The translations under genes and the position numbers were made by a program. The notes beneath the pieces are model-generated. The model did not search any database, had not been told where the DNA came from, and saw nothing but the letters and a program-made list of their open reading frames with translations. A DNA stretch of 64,000 bases from CAYULW01 sp964445815 (GTDB lineage: Bacteria; Bacteroidota; Bacteroidia; Flavobacteriales_E; Vicingaceae): NCBI GenBank assembly GCA_964445815.1, contig CAYULW010000003.1, positions 558,001-622,000 of the forward strand, in the 5' to 3' direction. Numbering within the stretch: the stretch's first letter is position 1; every line of letters starts with the position of its first letter. This document shows positions 1 to 8,981 of this stretch, in pieces.

Positions 1-1
1 T

Positions 2-559
2 CAGGTCGGTGCCATTGTTGAAATTTATGCAGCAGATTGCAGCACTTTAGTGGCGACCGTGACAACTGAGAATCAAACAGGAACCGGCTTTTGGCTTTCA
101 ATGAATGGAATAGCCGGAGTGACGGTTGATGATGATTATTGTATTGTTGCTCGAGGGTATTTCCAAGATATATATCCGGGAACCGAAAATCCTGATACAG
201 CTTTAGTAGGTGGTGATACCTGTACCTTTCATCTGACGGATCCGGGAGCATTTATAAAGAATGATGGAGGCTATACTGGGCGTAACTCAAGATTTAGTTC
301 ATCAAATAGTATTGGAGTATTTCCTAATCCGGCCAAGGATCAATTGAACATTACGAATTTACCATTCTCAAATTCAGAGACTCAAGAAATAGAAATCAGA
401 GTTCTCGATCTTAAGGGAGCTGTGATAAAAAGAATCTTTAGGCCAAATGATTCGAAAGTTAGCTTAAATGTTAAAGATTTAATTGATGGTGTTTATGTAG
501 TTCAGGTTCTACAAAACGGAGTTTTGTTTGATGAATCTAAAGTAACTTTAATTGATTAG
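2..559 (+). CDS. C-terminal part of a T9SS-secreted protein (5' end outside window)
   Basis: The reading frame is open from the left edge of the window, so the GTG at 50 is not a start and the gene begins upstream. About 185 codons are visible. The last 80 residues have the form of a T9SS type A sorting domain: a VFPNPAKDQLNI segment, then alternating beta strands with RVLDLKGAVIKR and a DGVYVVQV strand near the end. This domain sends a protein through the type IX machinery and is normally removed during export. The part before it contains several cysteines (Ala-Asp-Cys, DDYCIV, GDTCTF), but I recognise no domain there. A strong hairpin terminator follows the stop codon. Secretion by T9SS is well supported; the function of the passenger cannot be told from this fragment. 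Confidence 0.85.
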   Translation, partial: QVGAIVEIYAADCSTLVATVTTENQTGTGFWLSMNGIAGVTVDDDYCIVARGYFQDIYPGTENPDTALVGGDTCTFHLTDPGAFIKNDGGYTGRNSRFSSSNSIGVFPNPAKDQLNITNLPFSNSETQEIEIRVLDLKGAVIKRIFRPNDSKVSLNVKDLIDGVYVVQVLQNGVLFDESKVTLID

Positions 560-571
560 TAGGGGGACAAT

Positions 572-606
572 AATAAAAAAGGGGGCATTTATGCCCCCTT
601 TTTTAT
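572..606. terminator. Bidirectional hairpin terminator
   Basis: Inverted repeat AAAAAGGGGGCAT / TGCCCCCTTTTT separated by a very short loop. It has an A-run before and a T-run after, so it can stop transcription from both sides: the T9SS cargo gene on the plus strand and gap on the minus strand. Confidence 0.85.
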
Positions 607-638
607 TATACCTAAATGCTATTATCAGGTCATTATTA

Positions 639-2087
639 TTAATAATAAATCAACCTTCTCACTTGTGCCACGTACTTGGCTAAGCGAATCACCTGTTTAG
701 TATAACCAAACTCATTGTCATACCAAACGTATAGTACGATGTTCTTTTTATCGTTAGATACAATTGTGGCAGGTGCATCATAAACAGAACAACAAGTATT
801 GCCGATAATGTCACTTGAAACGGCTTCAGCATCAGTCGAGTAAAAAATCTGATTAACCAAGTCACCATTCAAAGCTGCCTGTCTCATTAAAGCGTTTAAA
901 TCTTCTACACTGGTTTCTTTTTTTACAGTAAGATTCATGATGGCCAATGAACCGTTTGGCGTAGGAACGCGCACGGCATTTGCAGTCAATTTATCTTGCA
1001 AACTCGGTATCACTTTAGTGACCGCTTTTCCTGCTCCTGTTTCAGTAATGACCATATTAATTGCCGCAGAACGCCCTCTTCTGGTTTTTTTGTGCATATT
1101 ATCCAATAGATTTTGGTCATTGGTATAAGCATGTACCGTTTCAATGTGACCTTTCTCAACACCCAAATGATCTTCTATTACCTTGAGTGGAGGAACGATG
1201 GCATTTGTTGTACAAGAAGCGGCAGAAATGATTTTATCATTCTCAAGACTAACATCTGTCTTATGATTTACACCATAAACAATGTTTGGAATCTCTTTGC
1301 CCGGTGCAGTTAAAATGACTTTCTCAACACCTTTGGCTTGAAGGTGTCTGCTTAATGCTGCACGATCTTTAAAAACCCCTGTATTGTCAATGAGCAAGGC
1401 ATTGTTAATGCCATATGAAGTATAGTCAATGTCTTCGGGTTGTTGAGCTTGAATCAAATGAACTACTTGACCATTGATCGTCATGGTCTTATTCTGCGTA
1501 TCTACAGTTACTGTACCTTTAAAAGCACCATGAACAGAATCATTTCTCAATAAAGCACCTCTTTTTTCCATGGCCGTGGCATCATCACCTCGTGTCACAA
1601 TTGCTCTTAGCCTCAATTGTTGACCTTTTCCTGCTTGTTTTATCAGCTCTCTTGCAGCGATTCTTCCTATACGCCCAAAACCGTATAGAATGACATCTTT
1701 AGGTTCAAGCTGAGTGTTTCCTGCATTGATGATCTTGCCTAACTTCTCTTCTATGAAAGATTGCTTTGAGTCATGTTTAGATCCTTCAGATTTGTATTCC
1801 GCGGCCAGTTTACCAATATCAATTTTTGAAGGAGGTAAATTACTTTCCAGTATCAATTTTGCAATTTCTGCGGTATCATGAATACTAATACTTGCATTGG
1901 TGAAATTTTGAGCATTGTGGTGTAGCTTCAAAATTTCAGAAACACTTAAATCAATCAAGTGGTGTCTAAAGAGGACCAATTCAACAGCATTATTATAAAG
2001 CAATTGACCAAGTGTATTCGTAAGCTCAACAGCTTTTCTTTCTTGATCTACCCAGTTGTTTAGCTCTGTTTCAAATTCTTTACTCAT
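639..2087 (-). CDS. gap: Glyceraldehyde-3-phosphate dehydrogenase, long Bacteroidota form
   Basis: Oxidises glyceraldehyde 3-phosphate to 1,3-bisphosphoglycerate in glycolysis and runs in reverse in gluconeogenesis. The 482-residue product has a Rossmann entry motif FGRIGR near residue 136, the catalytic SCTTN motif with Cys near 291, the HAYTNDQ segment, and the WYDNEFGY signature near the C-terminus. Classical GAPDH is about 335 residues; here about 130 extra residues precede the Rossmann fold. An extension of this kind is known in Bacteroidota and some other bacterial GAPDHs and has no obvious catalytic motif. The residues after the second beta strand (VTRGDD) do not settle NAD versus NADP use. 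The gene is monocistronic and ends at a shared bidirectional terminator. A GACTTTTG sequence about 50 bp upstream resembles a -7 promoter element with one mismatch. Confidence 0.95.
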   Translation of the reverse strand: MSKEFETELNNWVDQERKAVELTNTLGQLLYNNAVELVLFRHHLIDLSVSEILKLHHNAQNFTNASISIHDTAEIAKLILESNLPPSKIDIGKLAAEYKSEGSKHDSKQSFIEEKLGKIINAGNTQLEPKDVILYGFGRIGRIAARELIKQAGKGQQLRLRAIVTRGDDATAMEKRGALLRNDSVHGAFKGTVTVDTQNKTMTINGQVVHLIQAQQPEDIDYTSYGINNALLIDNTGVFKDRAALSRHLQAKGVEKVILTAPGKEIPNIVYGVNHKTDVSLENDKIISAASCTTNAIVPPLKVIEDHLGVEKGHIETVHAYTNDQNLLDNMHKKTRRGRSAAINMVITETGAGKAVTKVIPSLQDKLTANAVRVPTPNGSLAIMNLTVKKETSVEDLNALMRQAALNGDLVNQIFYSTDAEAVSSDIIGNTCCSVYDAPATIVSNDKKNIVLYVWYDNEFGYTKQVIRLAKYVAQVRRLIYY

Positions 2088-2171
2088 GATAAGATACGTT
2101 ATTTTTGGGGTTAAATTTTAGGCCGCAAAAGTCGCCAATTTTTTAAAGAATAAAAACTGAAAAAACGAATA

Positions 2172-2208
2172 TAAAAAACCCCGCCAAACACGCAGTTTAA
2201 GCGGGGTC
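2172..2208 (-). terminator. Hairpin terminator downstream of the HtrA gene
   Basis: On the minus strand a GACCCCGC / GCGGGG stem with a loop of about 16 nt is followed by a run of six T. It lies just after the stop of the protease gene and before gap. Confidence 0.8.
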
Positions 2209-2231
2209 TTACCAAACAAACTACTAAACCA

Positions 2232-3698
2232 TTATAGACCGAAAGCGTAATAAGCTTCGCGCCCATTAGGATATATACCTTGTAACAGAATACCACCTCT
2301 TTTGTTTTCAAGAGCAGAGATGATCTCCTCTTTTGAAGTGATCTTATCAGTTCCAATCTTTGTGATAATGAACCCTTCTCTTACTCCTGCACTTCTCAAT
2401 TTGCCATTGAATAGCTCACTTACTTTTACACCACCGGAAATGTCCAGATTTTCTAGTTCTTCTTTTTCCACTTCTTCAAATTTTGCACCCAATTGTTTGA
2501 ACAAATTATTTTCTGAGCTTTTTATAATTTCAGTCTTCCCTTCGTAATTTCTTAGGGTAACTTTTTTTGATACTATTCGATCTCCTCGTTTTAATGTTAC
2601 TTCAATTTCATCTCCGGGTCTGTATTCTCCTACTTTTGCTTGAAGTTCTGTAACACTATTTACGGTATAACCATTTATCGCTTTCACTATGTCACCTTCT
2701 TCAATGCCGGCTTTTTTTGCGGAACCTTTTTCAGCGAGTCCTGCAACATAAACACCCGAACGATCATCCAAATTGTTTTCTTCAGCAATTTTGTCATCAA
2801 TATCTCTAATATTAATACCAATAAAAGCGCGCTGTACTTCTCCATATTCTATAATATCATTGACAACCTTCTTAACAATATTAGAAGGGATTGCGAATGA
2901 ATACCCAGCAAAAGAGCCCGTATTTGATTTTATCGCTGCATTTATGCCCACAAGTTCTCCCTTAGTATTAACCAAAGCACCACCGCTATTACCGGGATTT
3001 ACAGCTGCATCCGTTTGAATAAATGATTCAAGAGAGTGTATGCCTGTAAATGGATCATTTTCCAAGATATTGATATCCCGACTTTTGGCGGAAACAATGC
3101 CAGCTGTAACTGTAGAAGTAAGGTTAAAGGGATTGCCGACTGCTAAGACCCATTCACCAATCTTAAGATTATCTGAATTACCATAGTCCAAATGAGGAAG
3201 GCCATCTTCTTCTATTTTCAAGACGGCTAGATCCGTCGTTGGATCTGTTCCAATAAGTTCGGCTTCATATGTTTTTTTATTGTTTAAAGTAATTTTAATC
3301 ACATCTGCATTATCTATGACATGGTTATTTGTCACCATATATCCATCTTCTGAAATAATGACACCACTGCCAGCACCTTTTATAGGTTGTATGTATTCCT
3401 GTTCTATGTTTCCATTGCCGTAAAAGAAATGTCTTAACGGATCAAATGCTCGCTGTTTATATTCTATTGTGCCTTCTGTTTTAACATGAACAACACCGTT
3501 TACAGACATCTCAGCTGCTGTTATATAATCCACCTTTGCAGTCGGTTCTGCACTTAAAAGGTTAACCATGGTGTTTTTGGCTTCATTCCCTTCACTACTT
3601 GGTTCAAGACTTATTCTTGGTTCAAAGTTTTTGTAAAGACCTACAGAAACCAATCCGCCAATGGAGGCGATAAGAAATGTACTTGCTATTTTTTTCAT
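2232..3698 (-). CDS. HtrA/DegP-type periplasmic serine protease (Do family)
   Basis: ATP-independent protease and chaperone that handles misfolded envelope proteins in the periplasm. The 488-residue product starts with an uncleaved-anchor-like or signal hydrophobic segment (STFLIASIGGLVSVGL, residues 5-20). A trypsin-like domain follows with a complete triad: His in TNNHVI near residue 125, Asp in TTDLAVL near 158, Ser in NPGNSGGAL near 237. Two PDZ domains follow: one around 285-375 beginning with the RAFIGINIRDI strand, and a second, more divergent one at about 400-485 with VREGFIITKIG. Length and order match DegP/DegQ/DegS-like Do proteases with two PDZ domains. The gene is transcribed alone and has its own terminator. 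I do not assign degP versus degQ because the loops that separate them cannot be judged by eye. Confidence 0.94.
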   Translation of the reverse strand: MKKIASTFLIASIGGLVSVGLYKNFEPRISLEPSSEGNEAKNTMVNLLSAEPTAKVDYITAAEMSVNGVVHVKTEGTIEYKQRAFDPLRHFFYGNGNIEQEYIQPIKGAGSGVIISEDGYMVTNNHVIDNADVIKITLNNKKTYEAELIGTDPTTDLAVLKIEEDGLPHLDYGNSDNLKIGEWVLAVGNPFNLTSTVTAGIVSAKSRDINILENDPFTGIHSLESFIQTDAAVNPGNSGGALVNTKGELVGINAAIKSNTGSFAGYSFAIPSNIVKKVVNDIIEYGEVQRAFIGINIRDIDDKIAEENNLDDRSGVYVAGLAEKGSAKKAGIEEGDIVKAINGYTVNSVTELQAKVGEYRPGDEIEVTLKRGDRIVSKKVTLRNYEGKTEIIKSSENNLFKQLGAKFEEVEKEELENLDISGGVKVSELFNGKLRSAGVREGFIITKIGTDKITSKEEIISALENKRGGILLQGIYPNGREAYYAFGL

Positions 3699-3827
3699 AA
3701 TTCTTTTGATTTAAGGTTTAACTTCGCTGATGATTTCAATTTTAACGCCATAAAAGAGGACTTGTTAATTTTGTCATGTTAAATAATGTTAAGCTATAAG
3801 GCTTACTGATAAAGACTTAGAGATAAA

Positions 3828-4589
3828 ATGAGGTTTTGGAAATATCAGGGTACGGGAAATGATTTTATCATGTTGGATGGAAGAAGTGAATCTGTCAAAA
3901 TTTCAGTTTCTGAACTTCAAAAATTATGTGATCGTCGTTTTGGTATTGGTGCAGATGGTTTAATCATCTTAAAAAAACATCCTGATTTGGATTTTGAAAT
4001 GGATTATTACAATTCAGACGGAAGCCAAAGTTTTTGTGGGAATGGAAGTCGATGTGCCCAAGCTTTTGCCTTGCAACTGGGAATGATTCAAAACACATCT
4101 GCTTTTTTAGCTATAGATGGTGTGCATCAAGGTAGGATACAAGATGATTGGTTCGAAACAAAAATGGGGGATGTCAATGAGATTAAATGCATAGGAAAGG
4201 ACTTTTTTATAAATACCGGATCACCACACTATGTTCAATTTGTTGAGGATGTAGAAAATTTTGATGTGAAGAAAGAAGGTGCAGCCATACGCTATTCTGA
4301 ACAATATAGAAAAGAGGGTACAAATGTCAACTTTGTTCAGGAAAAAGAAGGATCATTAAGGGTTAGAACATACGAAAGGGGAGTAGAAGACGAAACTTAT
4401 TCTTGTGGAACAGGAGTGACTGCGGTAGCCATTGCTTATTTATTTAAAAATGCTGGCCATCACCGAGAATTATTCATCGAAACTAAGGGTGGGTCTCTCA
4501 AACTGAAATTGCAGAGATGTGGTGAAGAGCTATTTAAGGAGATATGGCTTTGTGGTCCCGCAGAGCTAGTATATACAGGAGAAATCTAG
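3828..4589 (+). CDS. dapF: Diaminopimelate epimerase
   Basis: Converts LL- to meso-diaminopimelate, the last epimerisation before lysine and the cross-linking residue of peptidoglycan; cytoplasmic and cofactor-free. The 253-residue product has GTGNDF at residues 8-13, FCGNGSRC with the first catalytic Cys at residue 70, and YSCGTG with the second catalytic Cys at 193. These are the two cysteines that act as the acid/base pair. Length is slightly short of the usual 270-280. A TAATTTTG element at 3766-3773 fits a -7 promoter box. The TAG stop overlaps the stop of the convergent gene on the palindrome CTAG, so there is no room for a terminator between them. Confidence 0.95.
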   Translation: MRFWKYQGTGNDFIMLDGRSESVKISVSELQKLCDRRFGIGADGLIILKKHPDLDFEMDYYNSDGSQSFCGNGSRCAQAFALQLGMIQNTSAFLAIDGVHQGRIQDDWFETKMGDVNEIKCIGKDFFINTGSPHYVQFVEDVENFDVKKEGAAIRYSEQYRKEGTNVNFVQEKEGSLRVRTYERGVEDETYSCGTGVTAVAIAYLFKNAGHHRELFIETKGGSLKLKLQRCGEELFKEIWLCGPAELVYTGEI

Positions 4590-4918
4590 TCGGCCTGTAC
4601 ATAAACCCAAGCATTGATGCCTGACTTTAACTTGACCTTACATCTTTTGTACGCATCAACTTCGTAGGCATCGCTCTGAACCAACTCACTTGTTGTTAAT
4701 TTAAACACTTGCCCTTTAATCTTAGCTCCTATTTGTTTTACAGCGATAGGATGAAACTGCTGTTTGCTTTTTGCCAGTACTTCTGCATCTGTAATTTCTA
4801 TACTTTTTAAATCGTAGTCTAAAAGCTCATCTTCTTGACCTTCAAGTAAACGCCCATAGTTTTCAATTTGAACTCTTTCAAGTTGAAGTGTACCATATGA
4901 AAAGAGGTATTCACTCAT
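4586..4918 (-). CDS. Gamma-glutamylcyclotransferase/AIG2-like family protein
   Basis: A 110-residue protein with the family opening YLFSYGTLQ, which forms the substrate-binding loop of the GGCT (AIG2-like) fold, and the late strand GQVFKLT followed by a DAYEVDAYKR segment that carries the conserved acidic and basic residues. Related proteins act on gamma-glutamyl or similar amides, but many bacterial members have no known substrate. The gene is last in the minus-strand glycan cluster and overlaps the flippase by 4 nt (ATGA type), which suggests cotranscription. It may belong to the glycan operon only by position. Fold assignment is good; substrate is unknown. Confidence 0.8.
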   Translation of the reverse strand: MSEYLFSYGTLQLERVQIENYGRLLEGQEDELLDYDLKSIEITDAEVLAKSKQQFHPIAVKQIGAKIKGQVFKLTTSELVQSDAYEVDAYKRCKVKLKSGINAWVYVQAD

Positions 4919-6168
4919 TGTTTAAAAAAAAGACGTTTAAATAATTGTATGTCTTCTTTCTTTAAGAAAAAGTCTGAAATCTTGATGTGACTAGAACGAT
5001 AAATCCGAAATGCCATGAAAATGAGCATACCACTAAAGGCAATGCTGGCACTAATTGCTGCCCCAACTGCTGCATATTTCGGAATAAGTACAAGAGCTGT
5101 GCTTATGGTTAATAGGAGACCAATCAGAGCTGAGCTTGAATTGACTTTTTGTCTTCCGGTGCCTGAGAAATAATGACTGAGAATAACTTCAGCAGAAAGT
5201 GCAACTATGCCCAAGCTCATGGCGAATAGTGGAGCCTTTACGCCTTCAAAACTATTGCCTAATAAATGGATGAGCCAGTTTTCGGGAACTAAAAGCAGCA
5301 ATAACATTCCTATACTTGTTAAGATAAAGGAGAGTTTCATTAGCATTAAGCTGACACGAAGTGCATAACGGTCCGACTTTCTTGCACTTATTCGAGCGTA
5401 TTGAACTGTACTTATGCTTTTTCCGGGTAAAAGCAATGACTCACTTAATTGTACTCCTGCTGTATAAATTCCCAATGAAGCTCTACCCGAAAAAGCATCT
5501 AATATGAAATAACTGATTCTGTAATTGAGCAATTGAAAAACGTTGGCTGATTGCAAATGAAACCCATAAGTGATGCTTAACCAAAAGCTTGGTTTTAAAT
5601 CTTTAAGAATTAGGCGGTCAAGTAATGATACGGAAAGGAAGAAACTAATAATGAATATGGAAATATAAGAGAGATAAAGCCCTTGAATAAAGGCTTCAAC
5701 CGTATGATTGTTTTGGTAATGGTAGAAGTAGACAATGGAGAAGAGTAAAATCAAACTTTGAAAGGTGTTTAGTAGATTGTATGTAGTGATTCTTTCCTTA
5801 CTCAGTAATATATTCAAGTGAATAACAATACAAGATTGTAACAATGCCAAACCGTAAATGGCATGCTCAAATTCTTTTGGAAAAAAAGGATAGATATAAT
5901 TCAAAGCAAAGCAAACGATTACACTTATAATGGCCCATAAGTAAGAGACGATGAGTAGGGCAGAATTGTTAACTCTACTTGCATAATAAACAATACTGGT
6001 ATGTATTAGGTTACTGAAGAGCAATACGATGGTTATACTTAAGACAATTAAACCCACACTTCCAAGTCCTTCTGCTCCTAAAAAATTAGAATTCAATAAA
6101 AGTAAAGCAAAGCTACATGCTGCAATGATTAATTTACTTCCTATTGTATTTATGATATTCTTAAGCAA
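4915..6168 (-). CDS. Polysaccharide/oligosaccharide flippase (Wzx/MATE-like)
   Basis: A 417-residue polytopic inner-membrane protein with about 12 hydrophobic segments spread over its length. It opens with a segment typical of polysaccharide exporters (IGSKLIIAACSFALLLLNSNFLGAEGLG) in which an amphipathic helix leads to a Gly-rich turn. The second half contains NYRISYFILDAFSGRASLGIYTAG, the pattern of RfbX/Wzx-type flippases that pair a DxF..G..ALGIY-like segment after a middle helix. Such proteins move undecaprenyl-linked glycans across the inner membrane. Upstream neighbours are a formyltransferase/GINT1-like fusion and a GT4 glycosyltransferase, with 8-nt overlaps, so a glycan is the likely cargo. 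No Wzy polymerase is visible beside it. Confidence 0.83.
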   Translation of the reverse strand: MLKNIINTIGSKLIIAACSFALLLLNSNFLGAEGLGSVGLIVLSITIVLLFSNLIHTSIVYYASRVNNSALLIVSYLWAIISVIVCFALNYIYPFFPKEFEHAIYGLALLQSCIVIHLNILLSKERITTYNLLNTFQSLILLFSIVYFYHYQNNHTVEAFIQGLYLSYISIFIISFFLSVSLLDRLILKDLKPSFWLSITYGFHLQSANVFQLLNYRISYFILDAFSGRASLGIYTAGVQLSESLLLPGKSISTVQYARISARKSDRYALRVSLMLMKLSFILTSIGMLLLLLVPENWLIHLLGNSFEGVKAPLFAMSLGIVALSAEVILSHYFSGTGRQKVNSSSALIGLLLTISTALVLIPKYAAVGAAISASIAFSGMLIFMAFRIYRSSHIKISDFFLKKEDIQLFKRLFFKQ

Positions 6169-7795
6169 GACCGAAGATTCTTTTCATTTTTCGCTTTAAC
6201 TGACCGACAAACGAAGGAAAAATAAAAGTAGTGTATTTACCGTCAATAACGTATTTTGAGCCTTTTTTTGAAAAAGTGTGCAATGCTTCATTATACTTGG
6301 ATTTAGGGTCAGGGAAAATTTCGGTTATTTCTTCTTCTTCATATTCTGTAGGACTCAATACTTTAATGTGATTGAGCTTAAGCGAGCTACCATAACCATT
6401 TTCAGAGTTTTGACTTGGTCTGATGAGTTGTCCATTTTCATGGTATGGCTTTCCACCCGATCTTGCAGAGCGGATATCAATTTTTACAGGGTTAAGCGCA
6501 TGGGCTTGATAGGGGCCTTCGATTTGATCTGCATAAAACAAATAAAGACATTCATTAGAGTAAGCTTGGGGTGAGGCAAAGAGCCACCATCTCTCATTGC
6601 AATTGATAAGAGTAGAATCAACCCACTGACCTTTAATAAGTGTTGATGTTTTTTCAATGGAATTTCCCGTTAATTGATACAAGTCAACTCGATCACTTTG
6701 ATATTGCTCAGGAAGAAGATAGTTTTTACCCTCATGATTTTGGGTAAAAGGGTAGGAGAGATGGAATTTTTTTGACAGAATAGATACCGGGGAAGACCAA
6801 GATTCATTTTTATATACAGCTTTTGAAAGATGAGCCTTTAGTTTGCGGTAGTCGTAATGCTCAAAGTAAATATCATCATTATCACTCCAAAAGGGGTCGG
6901 CATAATACTCTGTTTTTGGTGCTTCTTTCATCCATTTGATTTGGGAAACATAAGTTTTATCTTCGGTCTTATTCAGCGCATTGGCAATACCTATATTCCA
7001 AACTTCGCCTTTGAAAAGCTGAGTATAATGAAAGTTCAGTTTACCGAATAAAGCTTTGATATGAAATCGGGCAACATCTCCGTTACCGGGAACTTTGTAA
7101 AGTTTACCCTTTTTTGAGATCCTTCTGGTCTTTAATGTTCCATTCAAATGGATTTTTCGGCTTGCTAAGAAAGGTAAATCTGTGCTGAGTTCAAAAACTC
7201 TTGAAATGTGTGAGAAGAATGAATGTTGCCATACTGCTAGTCGCCCTTCTTGGATAATTTCTCCAGCATCCAGTTCTTCATTTAACTTTTGAAGCATAAA
7301 TCCGCTACTTTTTTTGCCGTAGAGGAATTCCCAAAAACACGGAGGTCCTCCTCTAAATTCTTGAGGGTCTCCATGATGGAATGACCATACACCATGTTTC
7401 GCAAGATCGAGAATTTTACCTCCTATAATGCCAAAACCAAAGCGAAGGATAAAATCAAGATGAAGGTCTTCTATCTTTGATTGTTCTTCTTCATCTAACA
7501 CTGTCTTAATTCCTTTTTTATGGGTGCTGACGGATATTATTTTAGGCGCCTTAAAATGGTCAGAGATCAATTCGTTGTGGAATAAGGGTAGCTTCCGAAT
7601 TTGTCTTTCTATCAACCTGTAGCCAAACGAAAGTCGATTGGGGTTGTAGTTTGATGATGCATTATTTTTGATGAAACAGACCAATTGATTGTGAGCATCT
7701 CCTAATAGTTTATTGATGCATTTAATTTGCCATGTTTTAAGCTGCTCATTGTCGATTAATACGGCAAATCGAATATGTTGGCTTTTTTCATCCAT
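6161..7795 (-). CDS. Formyltransferase-like domain fused to a GINT1-like glycosyltransferase-associated domain
   Basis: An open frame extends upstream to 7849, but I place the start at the ATG at 7793-7795 because this gives an 8-nt overlap with the upstream GT4 gene instead of 62 nt; the product is then 544 residues. The first half resembles formyltransferases: LRFGFGIIGGKIL, then HHGDPQEFRGGPPCFWEF, where methionyl-tRNA and sugar formyltransferases have their HxSLLPxYRG-type catalytic loop, and an ELDAGEIIQEG segment. The second half has repeated strands with YYADPFW, WWLFASP, LYLFYAD and SARSGGKPYHENGQLIRPSQ. This pattern is known from the N-terminal domain of plant glucosamine inositolphosphorylceramide transferase 1 and bacterial proteins of five-bladed propeller type. 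The likely job is modification or transfer of an amino sugar on a surface glycan. Exact chemistry is inference. Confidence 0.72.
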   Translation of the reverse strand: MDEKSQHIRFAVLIDNEQLKTWQIKCINKLLGDAHNQLVCFIKNNASSNYNPNRLSFGYRLIERQIRKLPLFHNELISDHFKAPKIISVSTHKKGIKTVLDEEEQSKIEDLHLDFILRFGFGIIGGKILDLAKHGVWSFHHGDPQEFRGGPPCFWEFLYGKKSSGFMLQKLNEELDAGEIIQEGRLAVWQHSFFSHISRVFELSTDLPFLASRKIHLNGTLKTRRISKKGKLYKVPGNGDVARFHIKALFGKLNFHYTQLFKGEVWNIGIANALNKTEDKTYVSQIKWMKEAPKTEYYADPFWSDNDDIYFEHYDYRKLKAHLSKAVYKNESWSSPVSILSKKFHLSYPFTQNHEGKNYLLPEQYQSDRVDLYQLTGNSIEKTSTLIKGQWVDSTLINCNERWWLFASPQAYSNECLYLFYADQIEGPYQAHALNPVKIDIRSARSGGKPYHENGQLIRPSQNSENGYGSSLKLNHIKVLSPTEYEEEEITEIFPDPKSKYNEALHTFSKKGSKYVIDGKYTTFIFPSFVGQLKRKMKRIFGLA

Positions 7796-8942
7796 TGAGA
7801 GCAATTTGATAGAACCGGTTAAATTGATCAGCAATGCTTTTTTCACCAAAAGTTGCTATGGCATAACTTCTGATTTTTTCTGCATCGTACGATTTATAGT
7901 TTCGGCACATTTCTAATAGCGCCTCTTCAAAATCATTTTGCTTACCTCGTTTGACTATTCGACCTAACTCTGGCTTCATGAATTCAACAATACCCGGTAA
8001 ATCAGGAACAATAACAGGTAGCCCACAGCTTTGTGCCTCAGCAATTACGCAGGGTTGATTTTCAAATTCACTGAATAAAATCAAAAAATCAGATGCTGCC
8101 ATGACTTTTGCAATGCCCTGACGATTTGTTGTTCCCTGAAAATGAATCTGCTTTTCCATTCCTAACTGACGACTCAATGACTTGGCTTTTGACTCATCAC
8201 TTCCTTCTCCGAAAATATGCAATTCAAAATCTTCACCTTTTTTGGAAAGGGAATGTACAGCTCTTATAATATCCAAGATTCTTTTGGGACTTTGCAATAA
8301 ATTACCCACAAAAAGGATTTTGGTCCTTTGATTCTCCTTTGTTTTTTTAAGAAACAGTTTTTCATCAACTACGTTTGGAATCACTTTATATGTGTTATAC
8401 AAACGATGATTTTGCATGGCTTTTGCTAGATGAGTAGATACAGTATGCACTGCTTTTGCATTTGCAACTATTTTTTTTGAAAAGCTCTTTTTTATTACTC
8501 CTTTGTATTTATTGCTTGAAGGCAGATAGCCTGACCAATGCTCCGTAATCACATAAGGAATATTTAACCTTTTCCAAAGTTTATAAGCTAACAAACCGGG
8601 CCTGCTTAGCACGTGTATGTGCACAAGGTCAGGTTGACTTGACTCATATAAGGTCTTATAAGCGATGTTTTGAGCTTTTCGATATCTTAAAAAATTGGTG
8701 ATTTTATTGAGAATAGAAATTGGAGATGTTGCTTTTTGAAAGTAAACTCGGCACTCTCTAATGCCTTTATTATCTTTTGATTCTATTTCGTAATACCCCC
8801 TTTTTAGCTTGTCTGAATGAACAAAAATGACAGATATTTTAGCCTTCCTTTTTATAGCATGAGCGTGATTTTCAACAAAGTTCCCATCAAAAGGATCAAG
8901 TCGATTCGGGTACCACTTAGGAAGAAATAAAACGTCAATCAT
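7788..8942 (-). CDS. Glycosyltransferase family 4 (GT-B fold)
   Basis: Cytoplasmic sugar transferase, 384 residues. The N-terminal half opens with VLFLPKWYPNRLDPFDGNFV, the acceptor-side loop found in many GT4 enzymes, and includes the VHIHVLSRPG strand. The C-terminal nucleotide-sugar domain has ILFVGNLLQSPKRILDIIRA near residue 210 and the ADFLILFSEFENQPCVIAEAQSCGLPVI segment, equivalent to the EX7E motif region that binds the donor. It is the first gene of a tightly overlapping run (8-nt overlap with the next gene) through the flippase. Donor and acceptor sugars cannot be told. The upstream gap of 39 nt to bioY leaves room for a promoter, but none is clear. Confidence 0.9.
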   Translation of the reverse strand: MIDVLFLPKWYPNRLDPFDGNFVENHAHAIKRKAKISVIFVHSDKLKRGYYEIESKDNKGIRECRVYFQKATSPISILNKITNFLRYRKAQNIAYKTLYESSQPDLVHIHVLSRPGLLAYKLWKRLNIPYVITEHWSGYLPSSNKYKGVIKKSFSKKIVANAKAVHTVSTHLAKAMQNHRLYNTYKVIPNVVDEKLFLKKTKENQRTKILFVGNLLQSPKRILDIIRAVHSLSKKGEDFELHIFGEGSDESKAKSLSRQLGMEKQIHFQGTTNRQGIAKVMAASDFLILFSEFENQPCVIAEAQSCGLPVIVPDLPGIVEFMKPELGRIVKRGKQNDFEEALLEMCRNYKSYDAEKIRSYAIATFGEKSIADQFNRFYQIALNG

Positions 8943-8981
8943 GATTCAGGAAAGCAGTAAATATATGGAATACTCTTTGAC

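Noticed and set aside
7796..7849. Longer start of the formyltransferase-like fusion at 7849
   Set aside because: It would overlap the GT4 gene by 62 nt; the ATG at 7795 gives the same 8-nt overlap as the next junction in the cluster.
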